Shown here piece by piece: positions 44,437-53,998 of a stretch of DNA of 64,000 bases. Numbering within the stretch: the first letter of the stretch is position 1; the number at the start of each line of letters is the position of its first letter. The stretch covers positions 930,001 to 994,000 of the forward strand of contig NAJO01000009.1 of NCBI GenBank assembly GCA_002077065.1, read 5' to 3'. The notes beneath the pieces are model-generated. The model ran no database searches. It was not told the origin of the DNA and worked only from the letters and a program-made list of their open reading frames with translations. This DNA comes from Cryoendolithus antarcticus. Taxonomy: Eukaryota; Ascomycota; Dothideomycetes; Cladosporiales; Cladosporiaceae. Position numbers and translations under genes: made by a program.

Positions 44437-44761
44437 GCCGCAGGTGGGCAGGACACAATGGCGATTTGCTGGCATTCAAGTGTGTTGGATGAATTAGTGA
44501 TGGAGTGATGTGAGAGGCGCGTCCTTTTGGGAGGCGCCGATTGCTTCATGCGCGCAGCATGCATGGATCCACTCCGTCACTTCAATGCCAATTTGATCAT
44601 CACTTCAACACAAGCTGAGAAGTAGTGTGGCGCAATGAGTAAGCGCCTCTAAGTGGTTTAATGAGCAAATCTACCACATAGCCGTGTTCATGTAGACTCC
44701 AAAATTAGAGAAGTCTTTGCCTTATGCGTAGATCTGCCTTCGCATTGGCCCGCATTCATGA
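44437..44761. other. Spacer between BTB copies B and C
   Basis: Contains the copy B promoter and copy C 3' flank. Nothing else is recognised. Confidence 0.4.
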
Positions 44762-45677
44762 TCAAGACCTTGACCCCCCCAATGCAGCTCGCTTGTTAGC
44801 CCCGGCCTCATCGTCGCTGGCGCGCTTAGTTGCGGTCGTTCCCACACCAGCAGCACTGCTGTTATAAACATGCAGACGCTTCAACATGCCATGCGCTCCG
44901 GTCAATCCTTTATTTCCTCCAGCCACAGCAGACTTGCGCATCTCCGCAAGAAGATCCAGCATGAATTCGCCATTCTTGCAGGTATCCATGAGACGTATGT
45001 ATATTGCGAAGGAAGCATCGTTCTGTGTGGCGTAATAGTGCGCAGTCTGGACGACAGCCGCTTTCCGCAGAAGGTCTCCGCCAGCATACGCGTACGCTAC
45101 TTCGACTACGCTTTGACTGATCGAGTGAGTCTCCCAGACGGAGACGAGCGCACGCATGGTAGCGTTTTGTAGAGGCTTCATGTCGTACTTGCTTGCGAGG
45201 ACCCAGGCCTCCGCCAGGATCCGTTGCTCGGTCTCGACTACAGCAGCTTTAAGAAGCCAGCCGACGACTACGCGGAAGGCGCCGATGCTTCCCTTGAGCG
45301 TGAGGCTCTCGGTGTCCCCGGCTAGAGCCTCCACGAACTTTGGTGATGCGCTGATGAGAAGCGCCTTCGGGACTGAGTGCGCCATGATGTCGTCACCCGT
45401 AAAGATCTTCACGCGCGCTTTAGCATCGAGAGCTTGACTGAACACGTTGTTAGTATAATTCGTATCGACCCAAGTCATGGCGAACATACTCGATAAGCCC
45501 TTCCATCTCTGCACTCGTCGGAATCGATGCATTGAGTATAGTTGCGGTGCGTGGGTTACTGTCGTCGTTCCCTGGGGGATCTTGAGGCTCGATTGGTATG
45601 TCGAGAGTGTCTGAGAAGTGGCGGACGTGAGCGTCAATGATCTTCTCTTGTCGCCGAAGCCAATTGAGCATGTGCAT
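44762..45677 (-). CDS. BTB/POZ-like protein, copy C (intact)
   Basis: Two exons (45677-45490, 45437-44762) give 287 residues. The 52-nt phase-2 intron has a TACTAAC branch site. After an N-terminal helix-rich exon, exon 2 begins QALDAKARVKIFTGDDI and follows BTB order: SVPKALLISASPKFVEAL, LTLKGSIGAFRVVVGWLL, then LAEAWVLASKYDMKPLQNATM. The C-terminus is helical and ends in a basic tail (KRASDDEAGANKRAALGGSRS). Copies A and B have an intron at the same place and phase, just before QLF/QAL. Fungal BTB-like proteins of this type are often lineage-specific with unknown roles. An ATG two codons downstream is an alternative start. Confidence 0.72.
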
Positions 45678-45980
45678 TTCATAATCGTGGCTCAATCCTG
45701 CGTCTCAGCCCTCACTTGTAGCCATGCCGACCACTGCTTGAACCGCAATCTTGGAGTACTCCGTTACCCAATAAACGGATCGCGGTCAAATGTTTAGCCC
45801 CATTTCGCAATTGAGGGCCTGTTGTGATAGTCGACAGTGACGCAGTGAGATCGACACGTGCTCCAATCACCTGCCACAATGTCTTCTCTTCACTTCACTC
45901 CACAGTAGGACTGTTGAACAGTGTCACATCACTGCGTCATGCGCCACCTGAGTGTTGGCCACTTCACTTTTTCGATGCTG
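45678..45980. other. Intergenic upstream of BTB copy C
   Basis: Copy C promoter and 3' flank of the next - strand gene. No features are recognised. Confidence 0.4.
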
Positions 45981-46529
45981 TTAAAACGCACCATAACCCC
46001 ATCCTTTTCCCTCATCACCAGCGCTATACTTCCCCGTCCGCCAGAACTCCTCGTCGACAATAGGAGACAGCTCCATCTCTCTGATCTTCCTAACCCTGTC
46101 CTCCCTCTTCATCATCCTCTCCTTCTCCCTCCCCTCCTTCGACAGGCTAAGGCTCTTGAACCTCATAATCCGGCCAGATCGCTTTGGCTGGACATCTGTG
46201 GACGAAGACGTGGAGGAGATAGAGGAGAAGGAAGCCAAAGAAATGAGCGAAGGTCGTTTGGCGTGGGTCGGCACCGTATGATTGAGGGAGGCAGGAGCCG
46301 AGGGAGAGCGGGCGTGTGATGGTCTGACAGGAGAGCAAGGTCGAAGCTCGGAGGCGGGAGTAGGCACCACGCGGATGGTGGGCCGTTGCGGGCGACGAGG
46401 TACCACGTTGACATATGAGGGTGGGGCAATGTCCTCCGGGAAGAGGAATGAGGAGATCATATTGCTTGATGGGGCGATTATGATGGAGTGCGACTCTTCC
46501 AGTATCTTTCGGCGGTGTATGTGAAGCAA
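45981..46529 (-). CDS. Small hypothetical protein, disordered with conserved-looking ends
   Basis: A 182-codon frame (or 159 from the Met at MISSFLFPED). The N-terminal part SFLFPEDIAPPSYVNVVPRRP and C-terminal part ELSPIVDEEFWRTGKYSAGDEG look like constrained motifs. The middle is Ser/Pro-rich and then strongly basic (KEGREKERMMKREDRVRK), a possible helix. I do not recognise the family. Codon pattern and the sharp motif ends favour a real gene over a shadow; no overlapping gene explains the frame. Confidence 0.55.
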   Translation of the reverse strand: MLHIHRRKILEESHSIIIAPSSNMISSFLFPEDIAPPSYVNVVPRRPQRPTIRVVPTPASELRPCSPVRPSHARSPSAPASLNHTVPTHAKRPSLISLASFSSISSTSSSTDVQPKRSGRIMRFKSLSLSKEGREKERMMKREDRVRKIREMELSPIVDEEFWRTGKYSAGDEGKGWGYGAF

Positions 46530-46954
46530 GGGCGAGAGAGAAGATAGAGGAGCAATGCAAGAAGATGAAAAGACATATACTCAACAATGTATAGCATCTC
46601 GTCAATGCTTCAATCCCACCATCACAGCCACGCAAGCCGATCGCCTACTAGTAAACTCACTAAGTCGCGAGACACGCTTGAACGCCTATTCTCACTGTAA
46701 CGGGGTATCCACCTGCCGTTGATGAACATTAGCATTGCCCTGATGGGAATCCAGGGTCTTCGTGTACAGCGGTTTGTGTTATTTTGGGAGATGAAGGAAG
46801 CTGAAGTCAGGCTGAGTAAGAGCTCGGGCCTCCAGGCTGACTCGCTGACTCCAGAGCCGGTGCTTGTGTGCAATAACGCGTCCGATCGATGTGGTTAGAG
46901 TATTGCTGTGAGAACGGAGATGCTGGTGGGAATAATCACTGTTGATATTGCGCA
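46530..46954. other. Intergenic between hypothetical gene and ureD 3' end
   Basis: Both neighbours are on the - strand. Short frames overlap here with no features. Confidence 0.4.
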
Positions 46955-47956
46955 TCATCGCAAGCAAAGCAAAGCCCGCTTACCGAACAACCTACCCACG
47001 CTGCCCTCTTCCATCAACATCGTCCGAAGCCAGCTCCTTCCAGCTTCCACATTTGGCGCCGCAAACTTGACTACCACGCAGTCTCTGACTGCAGCGGCTG
47101 ACCATAACACGCCTGCCGTGGTCTCCTCTCGCTGCCTGACTGCACGCCTTTGCGTAGCTTCATCGACATCTTCGTCCCCGCTCTCGCTCCCGCTATCCCA
47201 CTTCCTGCCTCCGATTCGAGGGAGCAGCTTGAACTCATCTATCATGAAGTGACGAAGCTTGGTAAGCAAAGCGCCGTGCAAGATCAATGTGCCAATGACA
47301 CCTTGGCTGTCCATGCGAGACTTAATGGAGTTAGTCACACCGCCGTCATCCATGAGCATGTTGTCTCTCAGCAGCAGCCGGCGCTTGCCATCGGGTTGAG
47401 CGACGTAGATCTCGTTCCGGCTGCCATATCGCAGGAAGGACCAATTTTCGCCATTAGCCGGCCGGCCATTGCAGACCCAGTCCAGCACGCAGAGGTTACC
47501 TGTCGGACCGTTGCTGTCAGACGGCGGCAGCGTGTAAGTCTGCTTCTGCTCGAAACAGCTCCGTTCGAACGGCTGCACCGGATCAGGCAAGTAGCATAGT
47601 GCTGAGGCGGATGCCAGAGTGACGTTCATACTCTGCTTGCTGACTACGTCCCGGCCGGGAGACTTGAACAGCTTCGTGCTGCCTTGCGTGAGCAGGACCA
47701 ATCGTGTGATTGTATCGAGCGTAACATTGAGGTCAATGGCATCTCCGGCTACAAGACCACCACCGTACGTAAGGAGATATACCGTATGGACCAGTGTGTG
47801 AGCCTCATCTGGCAGATGAGACGGCGATGGCGAGACTAGCTTCAGTGGATACTGATAGCTCGATGCCTTGAGCCTGGGAGTGCTAGGTGGCAGCAAGCCA
47901 AGATGGATGGAGCCATTGCCGGGTTGAGAGGCGGAGGACTTGAAGGGCGAGGACAT
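46955..47956 (-). CDS. ureD: Urease accessory protein UreD
   Basis: A single-exon 333-residue protein. Family segments are VHTVYLLTYGGGLVAGD, RLVLLTQGSTKLFKS, LCYLPDPVQPFERSCFEQ, GNLCVLDWVCNGRPANGE and GTLILHGALL. UreD works with UreF and UreG to deliver nickel to apo-urease in the cytosol. An acidic insert (DSGSESGDEDVDEATQ) near residue 260 is common in fungal versions. Urease itself and the other accessory genes are not in this window, as expected for unlinked fungal urease genes. It starts 296 bp from the divergent cohesin gene. Confidence 0.93.
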   Translation of the reverse strand: MSSPFKSSASQPGNGSIHLGLLPPSTPRLKASSYQYPLKLVSPSPSHLPDEAHTLVHTVYLLTYGGGLVAGDAIDLNVTLDTITRLVLLTQGSTKLFKSPGRDVVSKQSMNVTLASASALCYLPDPVQPFERSCFEQKQTYTLPPSDSNGPTGNLCVLDWVCNGRPANGENWSFLRYGSRNEIYVAQPDGKRRLLLRDNMLMDDGGVTNSIKSRMDSQGVIGTLILHGALLTKLRHFMIDEFKLLPRIGGRKWDSGSESGDEDVDEATQRRAVRQREETTAGVLWSAAAVRDCVVVKFAAPNVEAGRSWLRTMLMEEGSVGRLFGKRALLCLR

Positions 47957-48252
47957 TGAAGTCCAGGTGGCGTGATGCTATCGAGGCGGCATGTTGCAAG
48001 GAGCCGTCTTCGATCTTCCAACTCGAATTCTGTCTCAGCTCTGAGAGCAATGCGTCAGGTATATATGTATGTCAAATGCGATGTCTTATCTTCACAGACC
48101 AGTCGGTACGGCCGGCCAAACACTGTAATCAGAGTCAAAGTGGGGCCTTGAACGCGTCGAGTTCGCGTCTTGCACTTCATCTCATCACCAACATACATGT
48201 ATATCGCACTCATAAGCCACGGGTCTATCGCAACACATTCGCAGCGCGCGAT

Positions 48253-51200
48253 ATGCCAGGCCGTCTTCTGACCAACATGTCTTCGTCGCCAGCTCCTTCC
48301 TCACCGGCAGAAGCCACAAATGGAGTCCGCGCATCTGGACGCGTCAGAAAGCAGCCAGAAACACTCTATAACTCGTCGCCTGCTCCAGGGTCGAACAAGC
48401 GGAAGCGACAGGAGAATGGCGAAGAGGTCGATGATGATGGCGACGTGCAAATGCCCGAAGACTACGTCTCGGACGAGGACCTGCCACAGAGCGACGATGA
48501 GCCTGACGAAGAGGAGCTTCGCGAACAGAAGGCGAGATCACGACGAGCTAAGGCGGCAAGCACGAAGAAGCCAGTGGCGAAGAAGTCACGAGTGAATGGC
48601 GCGACGACACTTCCGATCCGTGGCGCAAAGAAACGTGCGCCGAAGAAAGTAAAGCAGCTGGATACACTGGATGCTGAAGAGGCAGGTGGTCTTTTTGCTA
48701 AGGTTTTCGCGCACAATGAGGACTTGCAGAAGATCGCCACCGAGTGGCGACAGGTGTTCCAAGACAACGAGGCCGAAGGCGTGGCCCAAGTGGTCAACTT
48801 TGTGCTGAAATCTGCTGGCTGTAACAGCAAAGTCAATGAACATGATGTAGAGGACCCGGATGCAGTCACTGGTCGAATTACAGATCTGATGGAGGAGTAC
48901 CAGGCATCGAATCCAACTGACTACCCGCTTATGGCGAAGGGTAAATTCGCCACCACAGTCAAGCACGGCGTTACTGGGTTCTTGGACGTACTCATCAAGT
49001 CCATTGCAGCAGATAATGTGCTGTACACGCAGCCGGAGCTGATCGAGAATCTGCAAGTCTGGTTCTCCACAATGTCGACCGCTGCTAACCGACCCTTTCG
49101 CCATACGGCGACAGTCGTCTCCCTGGGCATCCTCACTTCACTTTGTGGAGTGGCGCGGGACACTACGGAGAAGGCGGCAAAGGACCGAAGGCAAGCCGAT
49201 GGCGAGAGGCAGAAGAAGAACGTCAACAAGGAGCGTGTCAAGGCTATGGACGCCAAGGCGAAAGAGGCAGCGAAGGTGCAAGAGTTCGTAGAAGCTCTGC
49301 TGAAAGACTGGTTCGACACCGTGTTCGTCCACCGATGCCGCGACATTGACGCAGCCATTCGCCGCGAATGCGTCGAAGCGTTGGGCGACTGGGTGGTGAC
49401 CGTACCTGGTGTGTTCCTTGACGGTTCGCACTTGCGATACATGGGCTGGCTGCTGAGTGACACTTCTGCCCCGACACGACTCGAAGTGCTGAAACAGCTC
49501 ATCCGCTTGTACAAGCTGCGAGACATGGTGGGAGGATTGAAGAACTTCACTGACCGATTCAGATCACGAATGGTCGAGATCGCAACTTCGGACGCCGAGT
49601 CCAATGTGCGAGCGTTAGGCGTTGATCTGCTGAATCTCTTGCGTGAACATGGCTTGCTCGAGCCAGATGACATCGATGCTGTTGGACGGCTCGTGTTCGA
49701 TGCAGATCCGAAAGTACGCAAGACTGTATCTACATTCCTCTCAGCAACGATTCACGAAACCTACACCGCGAAGCTGGACGACCTCGGGGGGCTGGAAGCC
49801 TTGGAAGAGAGTTTGCCCGAAGTCAGTGACGATAGCTATGATGCTCCAAGAGCCGCTTGGCTGAAGTTCAAGTGTCTGGCCGAGATGCTGTGCATATACG
49901 ACAACGAGCAGGCACTGCCGAATCAGATCGAGCGCCAGCATGGCGAAGCTGGACTCGTGCTGCATGCGGTGGGAGCTGAGAACCGGTTTTCGCAGGCGGC
50001 CGAAGCGCTGTATGACTGTACGAAGGAGCTTCACGATTGGCAGATGCTTGCTGGGTATCTCCTGTACGAGCCGACTGCGAGCGCTGCGAACGGCGCTGGT
50101 GATGACACGCTTGCGCAGTTCAAAGAAGAGGCGACACTTACCGAGCAAGAGCAGATTGCGCTATTCGCAGTGCTGAACACTGCCGCCAGACGCGATCTCC
50201 TCGACACAGCCGAGAAGATCTCCTCGACTAAGACGAAGCTCACGAAGAAGCAGAAGAGAGATTTGCAGGATGACTTGGACGAATCTGCCACTGCGCTCTC
50301 TTCCACGGTCCCTCGACTATTCAAAAAGTATGGCGACTCGCCCGACGCTGCCGCCGCTGTCCTGCGAATAGGAGCCATCTTTGCATCACCTCCTCTACAT
50401 GCATTGCGACAGGATTCAGCGACGCTCAGCGCACTATTCGACAATGTTAGCAAGCAATTCATGTCGCATGGTACCGACAATGTACTTGCGCCTGCCAGCA
50501 ACGCTATACTGCACGCTAAGACCCACGGCGATCCTGATGAGTTGACGGACGAGAAGATCCAGAGCCTCTGGACGGACGTGATTCGCAACTTCTCGGAGAT
50601 CCTACCCTCGACGATGTCAGCCAAGGACCGCAAGCACCCGCCTCGAGACCTCCCCGCTTTGCAAAGCAACTTACTACGCATTCTGCATTTGAGCCAGGTC
50701 TCCGACTGCGCCGTTCCTCTCGAGCTTACCGCTGACGCTGCTGGCGAAAGTAGCCCTCCAAGCTCCGCTGCGTCTGCCCCAATCGACGCGATCATTGCCG
50801 TCATCCAACGTGCTGTTCCTGGCCAATCGACGTCCGCCGATCCCGTGCTCGTGGACAAGATCGCTCTACTCGCGGCTCAATCAGCGCTGTTCTACTTTCA
50901 GTGGAAAGTGAAGACGCTGTCACAGACCATGACTTCTCTCGCTGCTCGAGAACTCACATATGAGGAGCTTGAGGCTCTTGCGATGCGGCGAGATAACATC
51001 TCTGATGCTTTGAAAGACGTTCTAGGCTCGAGAAAGCCTGGCGAGGAAGTCTGCGCTGCAGCAGCTGGACATATGCTAGACCTGTACGCCGCTGCGCTGT
51101 CTCTTAGGAGTCTGAAGCCAAGGCCGGGAGCGAGCGACGACTATACAGTGCTTTGCATGGAGCTTGACACCACAGCTGAGGCACTCATCTTGCGGGTTTT

Positions 51201-51714
51201 TGCAGCGGCAGAGAAGAACTACGCGAAGCTGTCTGGTCGGAAGCTCGAAGACCCCGCCGAGACAGAGGGCGAAGAAGTCGAAGACCCGATGAGCGATCCC
51301 GAGTCTGATTCCGAAGACGAGGACGGCAACACACAATCGCAGTCCCAAGGTCCCTCGCAGCAAAAGCGCGAAAGCAAGCTCCTTGCCACCCTGCTCGCAG
51401 AAGAACGCCTCTGCGCCCTTACCGGTCGACTCGTCATCGCCATCCTCGGTGGCACAATCACGCCTGATGCACGCAAGCGCATCGAGCGCAACAATGCGAA
51501 GCTTGGCAAGAACTTTGCAGCTGTGTGTGAGTACTTTGAGGAAGGGAAAGTTGAGGGGAAGGCGAAGGGAGGGAAGAAGGTGAAGGCTGGTGGTGTAGGT
51601 AGGGTGAAGGCACCGGTCAAGAGTAAGAAGAGCGCGAAGAGTAATGCTATTGTGGCGGAGGACGAGATGGAGGATGAGATTGAGGATGGGGAACAGGATG
51701 GGATGGAGGTGTAA
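48253..51714 (+). CDS. SCC3: Cohesin subunit Scc3/Psc3 (STAG family)
   Basis: A single exon of about 1153 residues from MPGRLLTNMSSS; a second Met eight codons on is as likely. The N-terminus is disordered and basic/acidic (KRKRQENGEEVDDDGDV, KKRAPKKVK). The STAG core follows (about 180-480: GLFAKVFAHNEDLQKIATEW, FRHTATVVSLGILTSLCG). The stromalin conserved region reads VFVHRCRDIDAAIRRECVEALGDW and VFLDGSHLRYMGWLLSD, then HEAT-like repeats and an acidic/basic tail. The protein binds the Scc1 kleisin and DNA in the cohesin ring that holds sister chromatids together. The open frame extends further upstream, but that part has no ATG and no family features. Confidence 0.94.
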   Translation: MPGRLLTNMSSSPAPSSPAEATNGVRASGRVRKQPETLYNSSPAPGSNKRKRQENGEEVDDDGDVQMPEDYVSDEDLPQSDDEPDEEELREQKARSRRAKAASTKKPVAKKSRVNGATTLPIRGAKKRAPKKVKQLDTLDAEEAGGLFAKVFAHNEDLQKIATEWRQVFQDNEAEGVAQVVNFVLKSAGCNSKVNEHDVEDPDAVTGRITDLMEEYQASNPTDYPLMAKGKFATTVKHGVTGFLDVLIKSIAADNVLYTQPELIENLQVWFSTMSTAANRPFRHTATVVSLGILTSLCGVARDTTEKAAKDRRQADGERQKKNVNKERVKAMDAKAKEAAKVQEFVEALLKDWFDTVFVHRCRDIDAAIRRECVEALGDWVVTVPGVFLDGSHLRYMGWLLSDTSAPTRLEVLKQLIRLYKLRDMVGGLKNFTDRFRSRMVEIATSDAESNVRALGVDLLNLLREHGLLEPDDIDAVGRLVFDADPKVRKTVSTFLSATIHETYTAKLDDLGGLEALEESLPEVSDDSYDAPRAAWLKFKCLAEMLCIYDNEQALPNQIERQHGEAGLVLHAVGAENRFSQAAEALYDCTKELHDWQMLAGYLLYEPTASAANGAGDDTLAQFKEEATLTEQEQIALFAVLNTAARRDLLDTAEKISSTKTKLTKKQKRDLQDDLDESATALSSTVPRLFKKYGDSPDAAAAVLRIGAIFASPPLHALRQDSATLSALFDNVSKQFMSHGTDNVLAPASNAILHAKTHGDPDELTDEKIQSLWTDVIRNFSEILPSTMSAKDRKHPPRDLPALQSNLLRILHLSQVSDCAVPLELTADAAGESSPPSSAASAPIDAIIAVIQRAVPGQSTSADPVLVDKIALLAAQSALFYFQWKVKTLSQTMTSLAARELTYEELEALAMRRDNISDALKDVLGSRKPGEEVCAAAAGHMLDLYAAALSLRSLKPRPGASDDYTVLCMELDTTAEALILRVFAAAEKNYAKLSGRKLEDPAETEGEEVEDPMSDPESDSEDEDGNTQSQSQGPSQQKRESKLLATLLAEERLCALTGRLVIAILGGTITPDARKRIERNNAKLGKNFAAVCEYFEEGKVEGKAKGGKKVKAGGVGRVKAPVKSKKSAKSNAIVAEDEMEDEIEDGEQDGMEV

Positions 51715-52296
51715 GATACATGTGATGGCTGATGATCGCTGAAGGTCGCTTGGATGGTTCGCTGACGTCTGCAATTCATGAGCGGCAATGAAGCCGTAGA
51801 CGTTACTGCTCTGTTCTACTGTAAGCGCCTTCCCTTCTTCGGAAACTTGAGTAACTTCCCATTACCTCTTGAGGCTGCTGGCGATCGGCAATTTGACGGC
51901 ACCATTCGTCGAGAAGGCAACTACCTTCTAATCTATGCAACTTGGTGGCCTTTGATAGCGAAGGTCTCCCTCGCACCCCACGTAGCATGACACTACCGTA
52001 GCCAGACCTACAGCTGCGCATACTGAGCTTCAGATGTTCGGAGGAGCAGCCAGCCGGAGCGCCGAATCCGTTTCGCCAGCTGTCTCACCACTCGCAGTTG
52101 CCTCCATCAGCAGATCATTTGGATACGCCTCTCCTCTCACGATGCGCGACTGCTTCCTCATCTAGCCATCAGCATCTTGAGCGTCTTGAGCATTGCCGGA
52201 TTCTCCTTCTTCTGGTCCAAATCTCTCCGCCTACCCAACTGCCTCCCGCCTCGGGTACTCCGCCACTCCGTCACACTAGCCTCTACAGTCAGATGT
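51715..52296. other. Intergenic after the cohesin gene
   Basis: 3' flank of the cohesin gene and of the converging F-box gene. No gene can be supported. Confidence 0.45.
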
Positions 52297-52701
52297 CTAT
52301 GCTGAGGGGGATTCAGTAGCAATGCGCTGCCATGAGCCCAGCTTGAGGGTCTTGCGCCGGTCTTTCGGGCAGGTGAAGTGAAGGCGGAAGTCTTGATCTG
52401 TTACATAGCGTACGTCGGTGGTGGTCTTGGACTTGATGGTATGCTTCAACGAATAATACTGAAGGTCGCCGAAAGCCTGAAGCAAGACCTCGTTGCATTT
52501 TGCTTCGACCTCATTTCCCTTTGAGTCGTAGGGTCTGATTGCTCTGAAGAACAGCTTCTCCTGAAGGCGAGGCGTTTCATCGATGACGCGCTTGAAGGTT
52601 GTGTTCACGCGCTGTGATCGTAGGATGTTTGCCAAAGTGGCATGGTACAAGATCTGCTCGACCAGCTCGGAGAGAGCGAAAACTGTAATGGCGGCTGACA
52701 T
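52297..52701 (-). CDS. Short F-box-like protein
   Basis: 134 residues. VFALSELVEQILYHATLANILRSQRVNTTFKRVIDETPRLQEKLFF matches the F-box pattern of many Pezizomycotina proteins, and the late GSWQRIATESPSA resembles the SWRxMLxTQPP block that normally continues in that family. F-box proteins bind Skp1 in SCF ubiquitin ligases. Relatives are usually about twice this length; no continuation was found downstream on this strand, so the gene may be truncated or the last exon missed. Confidence 0.6.
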   Translation of the reverse strand: MSAAITVFALSELVEQILYHATLANILRSQRVNTTFKRVIDETPRLQEKLFFRAIRPYDSKGNEVEAKCNEVLLQAFGDLQYYSLKHTIKSKTTTDVRYVTDQDFRLHFTCPKDRRKTLKLGSWQRIATESPSA

Positions 52702-53255
52702 CTTGGAGGTGCCGGTGGTGAATCATCGGATGCGGTGGAGTGACACTGCACTGTCTCTAGGGCGGCTGAGACGGCCGAGGGGGGAGCAGGCTGCTGTATG
52801 GCTTGATAGCGATTCGATGCAGAGCGAGCGGTCTTGACGCGTACAACAAGTGGTCGTGGTGTCCCGGCGCGGCGTGACTGCTTAGATAGCTCGAGGAGGC
52901 CTGAGCGCAGAGTTCACAGCACAGAGTTCACAGCACAAGGTAGTCAGGACGGACTGGCGAAGAAGGTGCGGCCCTGCTGCACCACGCACTCCCCTCCAAC
53001 AATCGCACTTCAGTAACCCACACACGTACTGTTTGGTATTGTGGCTGGATATCATCCATATTGTAAGTCAAGCGACGATCCGACCACGTCACACAAGTTT
53101 ATGTCCCCGTGCTATCCTTCGTCAGAGTATCAGACGGGAAATGAAATCGTTGTCAGTGAGGTGCCTCTTGCCCGTCTGCGCGGCCGACAGTCTGAGGAGG
53201 TGCTAGGGACGTTTGAAAGTGGTCATATTCAATTCACGGGTGTTCTCGTCAATAA
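52702..53255. other. Intergenic with a 14-bp tandem duplication
   Basis: CAGAGTTCACAGCA occurs twice in direct tandem at 52908-52921 and 52922-52935. No coding sequence with features is seen. The right end runs into the tRNA-like patch. Confidence 0.5.
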
Positions 53256-53453
53256 GGGCTGTTGGTGTAGTGGAATCACATACCCACGGTGCTGACATGA
53301 AGTGACCCCCAAGCGCCGCCGCCGTACGGCATAGGCTGCCAGCTGCTCCTTAGAGTGCGGCATGCTAACCACCCTCACAGGTGGTCTCGGCGCTTCATTG
53401 TCGTCCGGCTTGGCTGAGGTCGGTGGTTCGACTCCTTCATAGCTCGTACTTTT
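53256..53453 (+). ncRNA. tRNA-like Pol III element 1 (A box, B box, T-run)
   Basis: GGGCTGT (53256-53262) can pair with ATAGCTC (53439-53445) over 7 bp with two G-U pairs. TGGTGTAGTGG (53263-53273) matches the A box; a GTG/CAC stem follows, as in a D arm. GGTTCGACTCC (53425-53435) is a perfect B box, its stem having one mismatch. TTTT at 53450-53453 can terminate Pol III. The span, about 190 nt, is too long for a plain tRNA, and no anticodon stem is clear. It may be a tRNA with a long insertion, a tRNA-derived element or a pseudogene. Confidence 0.3.
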
Positions 53454-53500
53454 CTGACAGCGTTGGTGGCTTACGAGCTTTTGGGTCAAGCAAGGTGACG

Positions 53501-53510
53501 GGTTCGATCC
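53501..53510 (+). other. B-box-like remnant (GGTTCGATCC)
   Basis: A T-loop-like sequence one base short of the B-box consensus. The flanks do not form a full T stem, and no acceptor partner is found nearby. Likely a decayed tRNA fragment. Confidence 0.25.
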
Positions 53511-53671
53511 TCTCGCAGGCTTGAAGTAAAGCTTTCTATAGATCTCTCTTCCCGCTGCGCCAGACGTGATACGAACTTAGTGGCCTCGAGCCTGCCCCGT
53601 CACTCCTAGAGAGTGGCGCCCATCGCTTCTTTCGGGGATGCCCTGGTCTTCTCGTCAGTACAGGAGGGGTG

Positions 53672-53701
53672 AGGTCACGAATTCGAATCTCGTACAGTTC
53701 A
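53672..53701 (+). other. tRNA 3'-half remnant (variable loop, T arm, acceptor strand)
   Basis: AGGTC followed by ACGAA-TTCGAAT-CTCGT and ACAGTTC-A has the order of variable loop, T arm and acceptor 3' strand. The T stem pairs 4 of 5; the inner G-C pair is broken by a G-to-A type change. A convincing 5' half is not found. Confidence 0.3.
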
Positions 53702-53814
53702 TTCCGCCATATGAGTGCGCTGTGCGATGCCGCTGTGCAGTATCACTTGCTCTCTCGGTCTCAGGTTTGTACGAGGTCCCGGAGCAATGGTTCACTTAGA
53801 TTCGTTCATCTCGA

Positions 53815-53998
53815 GGGCATTTGGCACAATGGTAGTGCGCCCCGGAGGAGTGTGCACCTGCTGGGATTCCCCATGCCGCGCTTGCGGTCGTCCTTGTGAT
53901 TCATCGGCTGCCCGCAAGGCTGAAAAGGGGCCGGGTGTCGAGCCTCATACTTCGACGGGGAGATTGGAGGTTCGAATCCTCCAATGTCCTAGTTTTTT
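53815..53998 (+). ncRNA. tRNA-like Pol III gene 2, split by about 100 nt
   Basis: All four tRNA stems can be formed. Acceptor: GGGCATT (53815-53821) with AATGTCC (53983-53989), one G-U. D stem: GCAC with GTGC, loop AATGGTA, inside the A box TGGCACAATGG. Anticodon stem: CCCCG (53840-53844) with CGGGG (53956-53960). T arm: GGAGG-TTCGAAT-CCTCC, containing the B box GGTTCGAATCC. TTTTTT at 53993-53998 follows the discriminator T closely. Between the anticodon-stem strands lie 111 nt instead of 7, so an intron or insertion of about 104 nt is needed. A normal 37/38 intron does not give U33. A shifted reading gives the loop CTTCGAC (anticodon TCG, Arg). Identity is unresolved. Confidence 0.45.

Noticed and set aside
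53229..53489. 86-codon - strand frame across the tRNA-like patch
   Set aside because: The GVEPPTS segment is the reverse reading of a B box (GGTTCGACTCC), a known artefact of translating tRNA DNA; nothing else supports it.
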